Position numbers and translations under genes: made by a program. From NCBI GenBank assembly GCA_934176955.1, contig CAKPOS010000006.1:21874-85873 (forward strand): DNA of 64,000 nucleotides, given 5' to 3'. Below the pieces are notes generated by a model that did no database searches, was not told where the DNA came from, and saw only the letters and a list, made by a program, of their open reading frames with translations. Positions within the stretch are counted from its first letter, which is position 1. The number at the start of each line of letters is the position of its first letter. The DNA is from an uncultured Bacilli bacterium. GTDB lineage: Bacteria; Bacillota_I; Bacilli_A; RF39; UBA660. Shown piece by piece: positions 42,234-51,244 of this stretch.

Positions 42234-43548
42234 TCTTTTCCTCCTTTTCACAGTACTTTAGTATTATATCATAAAATTCTTTTGAATTGCTATTAAATTT
42301 AGACTTTTTTAGATTTGGTATCCAAATTATTTGGTCATTTGCATCAACTAAAATCGGATAAGTTTCTCGCTTTTCTTTTGGTATTTTTTTTTCAATAAAA
42401 ATATCACTTATTTTTTTCTTTCCAGGATTGTTATAAAGGTAGATTTTATCTCCAGGTAATTTTTTCCTGAAGTATAAGGGTAGAGTAATATTTTTACTGT
42501 TTAGTTTACATATATCATTTCCATTTTCTGTGGTTTTATCTATTTTTTTGATGATAATACTTCCAAAGATATTTTCTTTCTGTAAAAGAACTTTATTGTT
42601 AAGGATTGAAGTTTCTTCTGTTTCTTTTATGGTTAATTTGTTGTAATTTTTGATTGCTTTTTTTTGTTTAGGTAAATTTATAGATAAGTTTGGTGTAGGA
42701 GAATTAATGATTTTTAAGATATTATTAATATGATTACTTGTAATAATATTAGGAATATTTTGATAAGTATTATTTAAAATGTTGTAAAGAATGTTTTTTT
42801 GGATAAAGGGCTTTTCTTGTTTGAATAATTTTAAATTTAGGATATTTTTTTTATAAAGGATAGCCATTTTTTCTTTTACTGTTTCTTCTATATAAGTATT
42901 ATATTCAAGTAAGACTTTTGAATATTTTAAAAATTGTTTATGAATGTCTTTATTTTCTTGTTTTAAAAGTGGAAGAATATTAGCACGAATTCTATTTCTA
43001 GTATAATTGGTGTCTTGATTTGTTTTATCAATAAAATATTCGACATTATTTCTTTGATTATAATCTAATAAATCCTCTTTAGTATAAGAAAGGAAAGGTC
43101 TAATAATGGTATAATCTTTATGTGTGGATATTTCTTTAATACCAGCATATCCTTCTAGATTAGATCCACGATTAATTTTCATGATAATGGTTTCGATTAA
43201 ATCATCACCATGGTGTGCTAAAAATAGATAATGGCTATTGTATTTTTGTAATGTTTTTTCATAAAATTGATATCTTTTTTTTCGAGCTTCATTTTCAAAG
43301 TTATTTTCTTGATAGTTTTCTATTTTATAAGATTCAAAAAGAATATTTTGTTTTTGACAATAATTTTTTAAATATTTTTCTTCCTTTTCACTTTCTTTTC
43401 TTACGTTGTGATTAATGTGACAACAGACAATTCTGTTCTTTGTGTTAGTGATTAAATAGTGGAGAAGGGCCATAGAATCTGGTCCTGCAGAACACCCTAT
43501 AACAATAGTTTCTGTTTCTTCAGGGATAAATTTTTCAATATTAATCAT
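42226..43548 (-). CDS. tilS: tRNA(Ile)-lysidine synthase TilS
   Basis: Modifies C34 of tRNA(Ile) CAU to lysidine so that it reads AUA. The 440-residue N-type ATP pyrophosphatase has the PP-loop as GCSAGPDSMALL (about residues 18-29; usual SGGxDS altered to SAGPDS), the AHHGDDLIET motif and the C-terminal TilS domain (LPLYFRKKLPGDKIY, ...KKISDIFIEKKIPKE). AAGGTG precedes the ATG. AUA codons are common in this AT-rich genome, so the enzyme should be essential. Confidence 0.95.
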   Translation of the reverse strand: MINIEKFIPEETETIVIGCSAGPDSMALLHYLITNTKNRIVCCHINHNVRKESEKEEKYLKNYCQKQNILFESYKIENYQENNFENEARKKRYQFYEKTLQKYNSHYLFLAHHGDDLIETIIMKINRGSNLEGYAGIKEISTHKDYTIIRPFLSYTKEDLLDYNQRNNVEYFIDKTNQDTNYTRNRIRANILPLLKQENKDIHKQFLKYSKVLLEYNTYIEETVKEKMAILYKKNILNLKLFKQEKPFIQKNILYNILNNTYQNIPNIITSNHINNILKIINSPTPNLSINLPKQKKAIKNYNKLTIKETEETSILNNKVLLQKENIFGSIIIKKIDKTTENGNDICKLNSKNITLPLYFRKKLPGDKIYLYNNPGKKKISDIFIEKKIPKEKRETYPILVDANDQIIWIPNLKKSKFNSNSKEFYDIILKYCEKEEKNE

Positions 43549-43663
43549 GATACACCTTCTTTTTTTGTATTATAACATGGAAAGAATTTTTAGTAAAATT
43601 ACTATTGCTTTTTTGGTGTCTATGTTGTATCATAAATTTTAATTATTGAGAGGGAGAAAGATT

Positions 43664-44020
43664 ATGTTTGAAAAATATGATATTGATAAATTGTATATTG
43701 GTGAAATAGAGGGATGGATTCCATGGAGTATTGAAAATATAGGTGGAAATATTTCTATTACTGGGGATGATGTTGGAGTTTATCAGACAATTATTTATGA
43801 GGATAATGGTAGATATATCGATATTTATCATTTAGATAGAATTATTTGCGATATCTCTAAGGGAAATATTAATCATTTATGTTGTTCAATAGATTGTTGT
43901 TTATATATTTTAAATGGTTCTACTTTGAGAAAATATTCTGATTGTTTACATGATAAAAAAAAGAATAATAAAACTTTACAACGGTTGCCTTTTAAGAAAA
44001 ATAGATTGTTGAAAAAGTAG
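43664..44020 (+). CDS. unknown 118-residue protein
   Basis: I do not recognise this protein. It starts MFEKYDIDKLYIGEIEGWIPW and has a cysteine cluster in CCSIDCCLYI (about residues 73-82) and a basic C-terminus (LPFKKNRLLKK). GAGAGGGAG lies before ATG 43664. The last part of the gene and its terminator recur about 895 bases downstream as a decayed copy. It opens a row of small unknown genes between tilS and parA. Confidence 0.7.
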   Translation: MFEKYDIDKLYIGEIEGWIPWSIENIGGNISITGDDVGVYQTIIYEDNGRYIDIYHLDRIICDISKGNINHLCCSIDCCLYILNGSTLRKYSDCLHDKKKNNKTLQRLPFKKNRLLKK

Positions 44021-44113
44021 GAATGAAGTACTTATTTGTTTGTTTTTTATTAATGTAGTTAAGAGACAAGTAAGTATTTTTTGCATAAGATATCATTGAA
44101 AAAATGATTGACA
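43983..44113 (+). repeat. direct repeat copy A (intact)
   Basis: From the last dozen codons of the 118-residue gene through the terminator TACTTATTTGT/ACAAGTAAGTA (44029-44076) to GATTGACA. Copy B at 44879-45009 is about 85 percent identical by eye. Confidence 0.8.
44029..44082 (+). terminator. terminator of the 118-residue gene
   Basis: TACTTATTTGT (44029-44039) and ACAAGTAAGTA (44066-44076, one G-T) then six Ts. Confidence 0.75.
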
Positions 44114-44167
44114 GTTACTACGCAGCCTTAAATAATTAAATTTAGTGATACAAACGTATTTTTGTAG

Positions 44168-44228
44168 TATAATGAATATGTGAGATACGACTACCTTAAG
44201 CAGTTAGTCAAATGTATCTCGCTTTTTT
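44168..44228 (+). ncRNA. possible short attenuator or hairpin RNA
   Basis: TATAAT at 44168-44173 is followed by GAGATAC-GACTA (44182-44193), which pairs with TAGTC (44205-44209) and GTATCTC (44214-44220), then six Ts. A transcript would be about 50 nt, or the hairpin controls the 70-residue gene starting 47 bases further on. The -35 is weak. Confidence 0.35.
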
Positions 44229-44274
44229 ATTAGTTTTATATTATAATTGTAATAAGCTTGAGGTAGTGATAGAT

Positions 44275-44487
44275 ATGAGTAAATATAGTAATGACATATA
44301 CAGAATGTATGAAAAAGAATTTAACAAAAATGAAAAATTACCTCAAAATTTTTATAGTGATGTAACATACAATAATGATATCAAAATGCTTATCGTTTCA
44401 TTAGAAAATTATTATAATCTTCCATATAATAAGATTAGAGAATTTATAAGTGATGTTACTAAAGGTATTATTTCAATAGCTGAGTAG
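44275..44487 (+). CDS. unknown 70-residue protein
   Basis: Starts MSKYSNDIYRMYEKEFNKNE; no membrane segment or known motif. GAGGTAGTG lies before ATG 44275. The 118-, 70-, 56- and 157-residue genes form an accessory row. Function unknown. Confidence 0.6.
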   Translation: MSKYSNDIYRMYEKEFNKNEKLPQNFYSDVTYNNDIKMLIVSLENYYNLPYNKIREFISDVTKGIISIAE

Positions 44488-44493
44488 TAACGA

Positions 44494-44522
44494 TTGACAA
44501 ATAATATAAGTATACCTATAAT
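44494..44522 (+). promoter_or_regulatory. promoter of the 56-residue gene
   Basis: TTGACA (44494-44499), 17-base spacer, TATAAT (44517-44522). Almost identical to the promoter at 45004-45032, spacer included. Confidence 0.8.
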
Positions 44523-44543
44523 TAATTTTATGAGGTGACAAAG

Positions 44544-44714
44544 ATGTATGAAGAAAATGAGATCGAAAGGATACGAAAAGATATATATAAAGATATGTGG
44601 GAAAAAAAGCAAAGAGAAACAGATTTTTCTAAAAGTTGGATTGGGAGAAGAAAGATGAAAGTTAAGAATGCGAGGGAAAAGCAAAGTTTTCTAAAATGGA
44701 GTCGTATGAGATAA
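44544..44714 (+). CDS. unknown 56-residue basic protein
   Basis: ATG 44544 with GAGGTGA seven bases upstream and a consensus promoter. The peptide is highly charged (MYEENEIERIRKDIYKDMWE, later SWIGRRKMKVKNAREKQ) and probably helical. It is not recognised; a DNA- or RNA-binding or antitoxin-like role is only a guess. The strong signals argue it is real. Confidence 0.55.
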   Translation: MYEENEIERIRKDIYKDMWEKKQRETDFSKSWIGRRKMKVKNAREKQSFLKWSRMR

Positions 44715-44878
44715 GGATATCTTTTTTTGAGGGCAAAGAAACAAGATGTCTTTAATATGTGCTAAAAAAATAATTTTATTGTTCTATTGGTTGATATATT
44801 TTAAATTCATTACTTAAAAGGGGAAGGGTATTTTAATTTTTTATTTAACAGGAAGAAAGATAATAAGATTTTATAATG

Positions 44879-45009
44879 GTTGCTTTTTAAAAAAATAAAT
44901 CGTTGAAAAAGTAGGGATAAAGTACTTATTTGTTTGCTTTTTTATTAATGTGGTGAGGGTACAAGTAAGTATTTTTTGCATAAGATATCATTGAAAAAAT
45001 TGATTGACA
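44879..45009 (+). repeat. direct repeat copy B (decayed)
   Basis: Matches the 3' end of the 118-residue gene (compare GTTGAAAAAGTAG), its terminator (TACTTATTTGT at 44923, ACAAGTAAGTA at 44961) and GCATAAGATATCATTGAAAA. The coding part is disrupted by frameshifts. The 345 bases from 44715 to 45059 hold no gene but this remnant and the following promoter. Confidence 0.75.
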
Positions 45010-45032
45010 AATAATATAAATATATCTATAAT
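45004..45032 (+). promoter_or_regulatory. promoter of the 157-residue gene
   Basis: TTGACA (45004-45009), 17-base spacer, TATAAT (45027-45032); near copy of the promoter at 44494. Confidence 0.8.
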
Positions 45033-45059
45033 TGTGTTTACGAGGTGAAGATAAATAAA

Positions 45060-45533
45060 ATGGAACAAAATGACCTGATATCTTTTACATCTGTAATAGC
45101 AGGTATGCTTTTATGTAAAAGAATTCTTACTTCTAGTGAAATTGTAAATTTTATTAGTGAGTTGAATTGTGAAGGTATGGAAATAGATGATTATTGGAAT
45201 AATGAAGAATTATTTCCAATAGTAAATATGGATAGTAATTATTCTTTTCGATTAAGAGATGACTTTTCTTATGATACTGTTCTTCCATGTGGGATAACTG
45301 TTCGAGATTTTTTATATCGAAATACAGATAAGAGAGTATTAAGTGTTATTTATGGAAATCAGAAATATAGTGAGATGTATTTGAAAAATTATTGTTTGAG
45401 CAATTGTGCTGACAATGATAATCAAAAATCATCTTTAGAAGTTTTTTATTTAGATGGTTCAGAAGAGAAAAAATCACTTCCCAAGGTAAAAAAAAGAAGT
45501 TTTCTTTATTCTTTGTGGGCAGGAATTCATTGA
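45060..45533 (+). CDS. unknown 157-residue protein
   Basis: I do not recognise it. No membrane segment; ends FLYSLWAGIH after a basic stretch. GAGGTGA lies 12 bases before ATG 45060; a GTG at 45045 is inside that site. A terminator follows (AAATGACATTAG 45533-45544 with CTAAATGTCA, then Ts). It is the last of the small gene row before parA. Confidence 0.65.
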   Translation: MEQNDLISFTSVIAGMLLCKRILTSSEIVNFISELNCEGMEIDDYWNNEELFPIVNMDSNYSFRLRDDFSYDTVLPCGITVRDFLYRNTDKRVLSVIYGNQKYSEMYLKNYCLSNCADNDNQKSSLEVFYLDGSEEKKSLPKVKKRSFLYSLWAGIH

Positions 45534-45567
45534 AATGACATTAGTTTTTGCTAAATGTCATTTTTTT
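45533..45567 (+). terminator. terminator before parA
   Basis: AAATGACATTAG with CTAAATGTCATT (one bulge) around a TTTTTG loop, seven Ts. Confidence 0.75.
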
Positions 45568-45639
45568 GTCGTTTTTTTCCTTTATTTTTAAGAAAAAGTT
45601 TGATACAATGTATTTTGTAGGAAATAAAGGTGAGTATAA

Positions 45640-46455
45640 ATGGGAAAGATTATTGCAATTGTTAATCAAAAAGGTGGAGTAGGGAAGACTACAACAAGTA
45701 TTAATCTATCCGCTTCTTTGGGTGTTTTGAACAAGAAGGTTCTTTTAGTTGATTTGGATCCTCAAGGAAATGCTACTACTGGTGTTGGTGTTGATAAGGG
45801 AGGAATTAATAGTAGTATTTATGAAGTTCTTGTAATGAAATCACCTATTGAGAAATCAATTATTAAAACGAAAAGTAAAAATCTTTATTTATTACCAGCA
45901 TATTTAAACTTAGCTGGTGTTGATATGGAACTTATTGAAATGGAAAAGAAATATCATGCAGAAGGCTTAAAATTTAATCGTGTATTGAGATTAAAGGAAG
46001 AGTTAGATAAAGTTCGGGATAAGTTTGATTTTATTTTTATTGATTGTCCACCTTCTCTTGGAATTTTGACAACGAATGCTTTGGGAGCTGCTGATAGTGT
46101 ATTAATTCCTGTTCAATGTGAATATTTTGCATTAGAAGGAATTATGCAATTAATTAATACGATTATGCTTGCTCAGAAGAAAGTAAATCCTAATTTAGAT
46201 ATTGAAGGAGTTTTACTTACGATGCTTACTACGAATACTAATTTGGGACTTGAAGTAGTAGATAGTATTAAGGGATTTTTTAAAGAAAGGGTATATGATA
46301 CAATTATACCAAGGTTGATTCGTTTGGCTGAGGCTCCATCTCACGGAAAACCAATATTAGAATATGAGCCTAGAAGTAGGGGAACTTTGGCATATTTGAA
46401 TTTGGCTAAGGAGGTCATTGAGAAGAATGGAACAAAAAAAGAAAGCGTTGGGTAG
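45640..46455 (+). CDS. parA: chromosome partition ATPase ParA/Soj
   Basis: The 271-residue protein has the deviant Walker A NQKGGVGKTTTSIN (about residues 8-21), LLVDLDPQGNATTGVG and FIDCPPSLGILT, the chromosomal Soj type without an N-terminal HTH. With ParB and the parS cluster at 10.6-11.9 kb it should segregate the origin and, in Soj fashion, influence DnaA. Its 3' end overlaps parB by 29 bases. Confidence 0.96.
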   Translation: MGKIIAIVNQKGGVGKTTTSINLSASLGVLNKKVLLVDLDPQGNATTGVGVDKGGINSSIYEVLVMKSPIEKSIIKTKSKNLYLLPAYLNLAGVDMELIEMEKKYHAEGLKFNRVLRLKEELDKVRDKFDFIFIDCPPSLGILTTNALGAADSVLIPVQCEYFALEGIMQLINTIMLAQKKVNPNLDIEGVLLTMLTTNTNLGLEVVDSIKGFFKERVYDTIIPRLIRLAEAPSHGKPILEYEPRSRGTLAYLNLAKEVIEKNGTKKESVG

Positions 46456-47305
46456 AGGTCTTGAACAATTATTTAGTAGTGAAGTTTTAGATTTTGATAC
46501 ATTTGAAGATAATATTATGGAAAATGCAAAGGAATCTGATATTATTCAAATTTCTTTAGCGGATATTCGTACTAATCCTTATCAACCAAGAAAGCATTTT
46601 GATCAAGAGGCTTTAGATGAATTAGCTACTTCTATTCGTAATTATGGTGTATTTCAACCAATTATTGTAAAGAAAAGTATTAAAGGTTATGATTTAGTTG
46701 CCGGTGAAAGAAGACTTCGTGCTTCTAAGTTAGCTGGTTTGGAAACGATTCCTGCAATTGTTAAGGATTTTTCGGATGAAGAAATGCGTGAAATTGCTTT
46801 GCTTGAAAATATTCAAAGAGAAAATCTTACTTCGATTGAACTTGCTTGGGCATATAAGGGAATTATTGATAACCTTCATATTCGACAGGAAGATTTAGCT
46901 GCTAAAATAGGAAAGAGTCGTAGTCATGTTACAAATACTTTAGGTCTTTTAAAGTTACCAAATGATGTACAAGATATGGTTAGAGATAATCAAATTTCTA
47001 TGGGACATGCTAGGGTTCTTAGTAAGATGGAAGATGATGAAAAAGTAGAGGAACTAGCAAAGAAAGTTGTTCAAAATAATATTAGTGTTCGTGATTTAGA
47101 GGATATTTCTAGCCAGGAAAAGGTTGAGAAAAGAGTCCCTATTAATCGTCAAAGTAAAACTAATGAATATCAATATATTGAAGAGGAACTTAGAGATATT
47201 TTAGGAACAAAAGTAAAAGTTGATAATAAAAAAATTGAGATATTCTTTGAATCTAAAGTAGATTTGACAAGAATATTAGATATATTAAATGTAAATGTTG
47301 AGTAA
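46427..47305 (+). CDS. parB: chromosome partition protein ParB/Spo0J
   Basis: CTP-dependent parS-binding clamp of 292 residues. Visible are the N-terminal ALGRGLEQLF ParA-contact region, the ParB box I NPYQPRKHF and the CTP-binding GERRLRASKLAGL, ENIQRENL, the HTH (QEDLAAKIGKSRSHVTNTLGL in parts), and a C-terminal dimer domain. ATG 46427 gives the usual MEQKKKALGRG start; TTG 46418 is nearer AAGGAGG but only three bases from it. Four consensus parS sites lie 34 kb upstream. Confidence 0.96.
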   Translation: MEQKKKALGRGLEQLFSSEVLDFDTFEDNIMENAKESDIIQISLADIRTNPYQPRKHFDQEALDELATSIRNYGVFQPIIVKKSIKGYDLVAGERRLRASKLAGLETIPAIVKDFSDEEMREIALLENIQRENLTSIELAWAYKGIIDNLHIRQEDLAAKIGKSRSHVTNTLGLLKLPNDVQDMVRDNQISMGHARVLSKMEDDEKVEELAKKVVQNNISVRDLEDISSQEKVEKRVPINRQSKTNEYQYIEEELRDILGTKVKVDNKKIEIFFESKVDLTRILDILNVNVE

Positions 47306-47437
47306 TTTATGGAAAAAGTCAATTTCTTGAGGGAGATTGATTTTTTTGTCGGATATTGTAGGGTTGATAGGGGTAGTTTTTTGCTTTTTCTTATTTTATA
47401 ATTTTATTATAGAAGTAAGAGAAAGAGGTGCAACGGT

Positions 47438-47665
47438 ATGAATGGTAGAGTAAAGTGGTTTAATAATGAAAAAGGATATGGATTTATTGATCATGCATCA
47501 GGTGAAGATATTTTTGTTCATTATTCAGCAATTAAGCAAGATGGGTATAAAACTTTATCTGAAGGCCAATTGGTTAATTTTGATTTGATTGAAACTCCAA
47601 AAGGGCTTCAGGCGGTTAATGTTACAACAGCTATAGATTCTAAAGTTATTCATCATAATTGTTAA
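47438..47665 (+). CDS. cold-shock-domain protein
   Basis: RNA chaperone of 75 residues: MNGRVKWFNNEKGYGFIDH (RNP1 KGYGFI) and EDIFVHYSAI (RNP2), then a short extra tail SKVIHHNC. GAGGTG lies before the ATG, TATAAT-like sequence at about 47396. A terminator AAAAAAGCGAT/ATCGCTTTTTTT (47664-47690) overlaps the stop codon. Confidence 0.94.
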   Translation: MNGRVKWFNNEKGYGFIDHASGEDIFVHYSAIKQDGYKTLSEGQLVNFDLIETPKGLQAVNVTTAIDSKVIHHNC

Positions 47666-47690
47666 AAAAGCGATGGTTATCGCTTTTTTT
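47664..47690 (+). terminator. terminator of the cold-shock gene
   Basis: AAAAAAGCGAT, GGTT loop, ATCGCTTTTTTT. Confidence 0.9.
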
Positions 47691-47903
47691 GTGTTTGAAA
47701 AATTGAATTTTGAGATGATTTTTTGTTCAAAATTATCTTATTTTGGTAATAAACGAATTTTGGTTAGTATGAATTTTGTTAATTTTATTAATCTTTATTA
47801 AAAGAAGATATTATTGCAAATAAATTTTTTGAGTAATGTCTGTAATTTTATCTAGTGTATGTTATTTTTTTGTGATAAGATGAAAATAGAAGAGGTGCTG
47901 TTA

Positions 47904-48425
47904 ATGGTGGATTATTCTTTTTTGTTTATACAAGGAATGGATATTGTAGCTTGGGTTATTTTATTTGTTAGTTATTATCAAAAAAATACTAATAACGTAA
48001 TATTATTTCAGATATTTTCAACAATTTTATTTATTTTACATTATTGGTTATTAGGTGCTTATAGTGGAAGTTTAATTTGCTTATTTGAGGTGTTTAGAGA
48101 TTGTTTATATTATCGAACTGATAAGGATAAATATATATTTTTATTATCTGTTCCTTTTTATGGCGTTTTAGCTTATTTTAGTTATCGTACTTGGATTGAT
48201 TTTCTTCCTATTTTGTCGAGTTTGATTGATGGATATAGTTTGACTTTTTCTCATAAAAAAATTGTCGTTATTGGTGGATTTTTTTCTTACGTTCTATGGA
48301 TAATTTATGACTTTTTTGTTGGTTCTTATACTGGTATGATTACTGATAGTTTAATTGTAATATCAAATGTATGTATTTTATTATTTAACAAGAATGTTGA
48401 TGGCAAATTATTTAGAAAAATTTAG
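47904..48425 (+). CDS. YgjV-like inner membrane protein
   Basis: The 173-residue protein has five or six hydrophobic segments; the stretches VAWVILFVSYYQKN and LHYWLLGAYSGSLICLFEVFRD match the YgjV (Imp-YgjV) family. ATG 47904 lies behind GAGGTG. Physiological role unknown. Confidence 0.75.
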   Translation: MVDYSFLFIQGMDIVAWVILFVSYYQKNTNNVILFQIFSTILFILHYWLLGAYSGSLICLFEVFRDCLYYRTDKDKYIFLLSVPFYGVLAYFSYRTWIDFLPILSSLIDGYSLTFSHKKIVVIGGFFSYVLWIIYDFFVGSYTGMITDSLIVISNVCILLFNKNVDGKLFRKI

Positions 48426-48522
48426 TTTAATAGAAATTAGGTCTAGGTAAGTATTTTTAGTCAAAAAAAGATAGACTTTACTTTCATTATTAGTGTATAA
48501 TGGTGATTATGAGGTGATATTT

Positions 48523-49812
48523 ATGTTAGATATTAAATTTGTAAGAGAAAATCCTGATAAAGTAAAAGAAAATATTAAGAAGAAATTTCAGGATAAAAAA
48601 TTACCGTTAGTTGATGAAGTTATTGAATTAGATAAAAGAGTTCGTGAATTGAAGGCTGAGGGAGATACTCTTCGTCAACAAAGAAATACAGTTAGTGATG
48701 AGATTGGTAGTTTATTTAGAGAAAAGCGTGTTGATGAGGCTAATGAAAAGAAGCAAGCTGTTGTTGAGATTAATGAAAAATTAGTTGATATTGAGAAGGA
48801 AGAAGAGAAGTTATCTGGACTTTTGAAAGAAAAGATGATGACTATTCCAAATATGATTGCTCCTGATGTTCCTATTGGAGAAGATGATAGTAAAAATGTG
48901 GAAGAGCAAAGATTTGGAGAACCAGTTGTTCCAGATTATGAAATTCCTTATCATTCTGATATTATGGCACGATTTGATGGTTTAGATAAAGAAGCAGCTG
49001 GTCGTGTTAGTGGGGCTGGATTTTATTATTTAATGGGAGATATTGCTAGACTTCATTCTGCTGTTCTTTCTTATGCTAGAGATTTTATGATTGATAAGGG
49101 ATTTACTTATTGTATTCCTCCATATATGATTCATGGAGATGCTGTTGATGGTGTTATGTCTTTTGAAGAAAAAGATGCTATGATGTATAAGATTGAAGGG
49201 GAAGATTTATATCTGATTGGTACTAGTGAGCATTCTATGATTGCTAAGTTTAAAGATCAATTATTGAGTGAAAAAGATTTACCAATTACAATGACTTCTT
49301 ATTCTCCATGTTTTCGTAAAGAAGTAGGTGCTCATGGTATTGAAGAAAGAGGAGTATATCGAATTCATCAATTTGAGAAACAAGAAATGGTAGTTATTTG
49401 TCGCCCAGAAGATAGTGAAACTTGGTATGATAAGATGTGGAATTATTCAGTTGAATTATTTCGTAGCTTAGATATTCCTGTCCGTAAGTTAGTTTGTTGT
49501 TCTGGAGATTTAGCTGATTTGAAATATCGTTCTTGTGATATTGAAGCTTGGAGTCCTAGACAAAAGAAATACTTTGAGGTATGTTCTTGTTCAAACTTGA
49601 CAGATGCTCAAGCAAGAAGACTAGGAATAAGATATAAAAAGGAAAATGGAGAAAAAGAGTTTGCACATACTTTAAATAATACTGTTATTGCTCCACCTAG
49701 AATGTTAATTGCGTTTTTAGAGAATAATTTACAAGAAGATGGAAGTGTATTAATTCCAGAAGTATTAAGACCTTATATGGGAGGAAAAGAAAGATTAATT
49801 TCTAAAAAATAA
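48523..49812 (+). CDS. serS: seryl-tRNA synthetase
   Basis: Class II synthetase of 429 residues charging tRNA(Ser) and tRNA(Sec)-type acceptors. It has the N-terminal coiled-coil arm (about 30-100), motif 2 CFRKEVGAHGIEERGVYRIHQF (in parts: CFRKEVGAHG, RGVYRIHQFEKQEM) and motif 3 (NNTVIAPPRMLIAFLENN in part). Length is standard. ATG 48523 follows GAGGTGA. I see no T-box leader. Confidence 0.96.
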   Translation: MLDIKFVRENPDKVKENIKKKFQDKKLPLVDEVIELDKRVRELKAEGDTLRQQRNTVSDEIGSLFREKRVDEANEKKQAVVEINEKLVDIEKEEEKLSGLLKEKMMTIPNMIAPDVPIGEDDSKNVEEQRFGEPVVPDYEIPYHSDIMARFDGLDKEAAGRVSGAGFYYLMGDIARLHSAVLSYARDFMIDKGFTYCIPPYMIHGDAVDGVMSFEEKDAMMYKIEGEDLYLIGTSEHSMIAKFKDQLLSEKDLPITMTSYSPCFRKEVGAHGIEERGVYRIHQFEKQEMVVICRPEDSETWYDKMWNYSVELFRSLDIPVRKLVCCSGDLADLKYRSCDIEAWSPRQKKYFEVCSCSNLTDAQARRLGIRYKKENGEKEFAHTLNNTVIAPPRMLIAFLENNLQEDGSVLIPEVLRPYMGGKERLISKK

Positions 49813-49854
49813 AAATTTATTTTTTTGATAATTATGATTACAGGGTGATGTTTT

Positions 49855-50445
49855 ATGAAAAATGAAGAATTGGAAAATTTAAGAAAAAAATATTTTGATT
49901 TAGTAAAATTAAGAAATTATGTATTAAAAGCAAAAGAAGAAATAGAAATTTTGGAAAATAATCCATTAATAAAGGAATATTTAAGGTTAGTTAATTTTTG
50001 CAAGCAAAATGAAAATATTTCTAAGAAATCTGATGATGAACTTTTAAATTATTTTTTAGATAATTTTATTTTATTTAATAATTTTACAGATACTAATAAT
50101 ATTTATATGTACATGGGTTCATATGCAACTGAAGAGGACGCTCTTAAGGCAAGTGGTATACAAAGGTCAGATAGTTCTACGGCTAACTATAGAACATATT
50201 TAAGTTTAGAGAGTAGTATTGGTTATTGCAATGATGTGGTGATTGTTCCAGCTAATAAAGTGTCTGATTTTGAAAAAAATCATGAAGTTATTTATATTGG
50301 AGAGCTTTATTCGCCAAAAAAATATTTGGAGCATTTTAAAACAATAAGAAAATTATTTATGAAGGACTGTATGTTAGGATTAGAATCACAAGAAGAATCA
50401 AAAGGTAAGATTTTATCTATGTATAATTGGAAAAAGCCATTTTAG
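49855..50445 (+). CDS. unknown 196-residue protein
   Basis: Not recognised. The first 60 residues look like an amphipathic coiled coil (MKNEELENLRKKYFDLVKLR), then a mixed alpha/beta part with YMYMGSYATEEDALKASGI. No signal peptide. AGGGTGATG serves as ribosome site. It follows serS by 42 bases. Confidence 0.65.
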   Translation: MKNEELENLRKKYFDLVKLRNYVLKAKEEIEILENNPLIKEYLRLVNFCKQNENISKKSDDELLNYFLDNFILFNNFTDTNNIYMYMGSYATEEDALKASGIQRSDSSTANYRTYLSLESSIGYCNDVVIVPANKVSDFEKNHEVIYIGELYSPKKYLEHFKTIRKLFMKDCMLGLESQEESKGKILSMYNWKKPF

Positions 50446-50675
50446 TTTTTAACTATTTATATGTTTATTGAATTTTTGGGAGGTTGTTATTTTAAAGTGT
50501 TAATAATTAATTTTTTTCAAATGAAAATTGATATGAAGAATTATATATCTATATTTCATATTTTGAAATTAAAATAAAAAAATTTTTATTGTGATTAATT
50601 ATTATAATGGTACTAGTAAGAATATAATAGTAGTGTGTAAACTATTTGTTAGATTAAATTTATAGGGTGTTAAAT

Positions 50676-51164
50676 ATGAATAGTAGTAATTTAATTGATA
50701 ATTTTTTTAAAAAATTGGAAGGTTCAACGAGTTTGATTGAATCTTCTGTTATTGTAATTGATAGAGAAGGAAAAATTTTAAAGGAAAGTTTAGAAAATAA
50801 GCCTTATAATCATGGTCTTCTTACTAATTATCTTGCAATGAAATTAGAATGTGAATATTTGGAAGATAGTGATCCTTTCCTTTCGGGAATTAATTTAAGT
50901 AATCAAGGTTATGTGGTTTTGCAGATAGATGCTGACAACTTTAGTATAAATGGGTTGTGTTTATGTTTTTTTCCTGATTTTATTTCTCACTTTCAAATTT
51001 CTAGTATAAAGAAAGTAGTAAAAAAGTATCGTGATGTTTGCTATCAATATTTTGGTAATTTGGAAGATGAATATTTATCTTATCAAGAGATTATTTTGTA
51101 TCTTGATTCTTTAAAAAAAGAAGATAATAGTAAAGTAAAAGGTAGGACAAAAATAAAAGATTAA
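50676..51164 (+). CDS. unknown 162-residue protein
   Basis: Not recognised. The opening SSVIVIDREGKILKESLE has the look of a Roadblock/PAS-like sensor strand pair but no family can be claimed. The C-terminus is lysine-rich. ATG 50676 lies seven bases behind AGGG; GTG 50667 is too near. It precedes gmk by 80 bases; the 230 bases before it show nothing definite. Confidence 0.6.
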   Translation: MNSSNLIDNFFKKLEGSTSLIESSVIVIDREGKILKESLENKPYNHGLLTNYLAMKLECEYLEDSDPFLSGINLSNQGYVVLQIDADNFSINGLCLCFFPDFISHFQISSIKKVVKKYRDVCYQYFGNLEDEYLSYQEIILYLDSLKKEDNSKVKGRTKIKD

Positions 51165-51244
51165 GTTTTAGTTTTGTGTTATTATTTGAAATTGAGTTTA
51201 ATTGAAATTAAATAGAATTCTGTTTTTTTAAAAGGAGAAGATTT

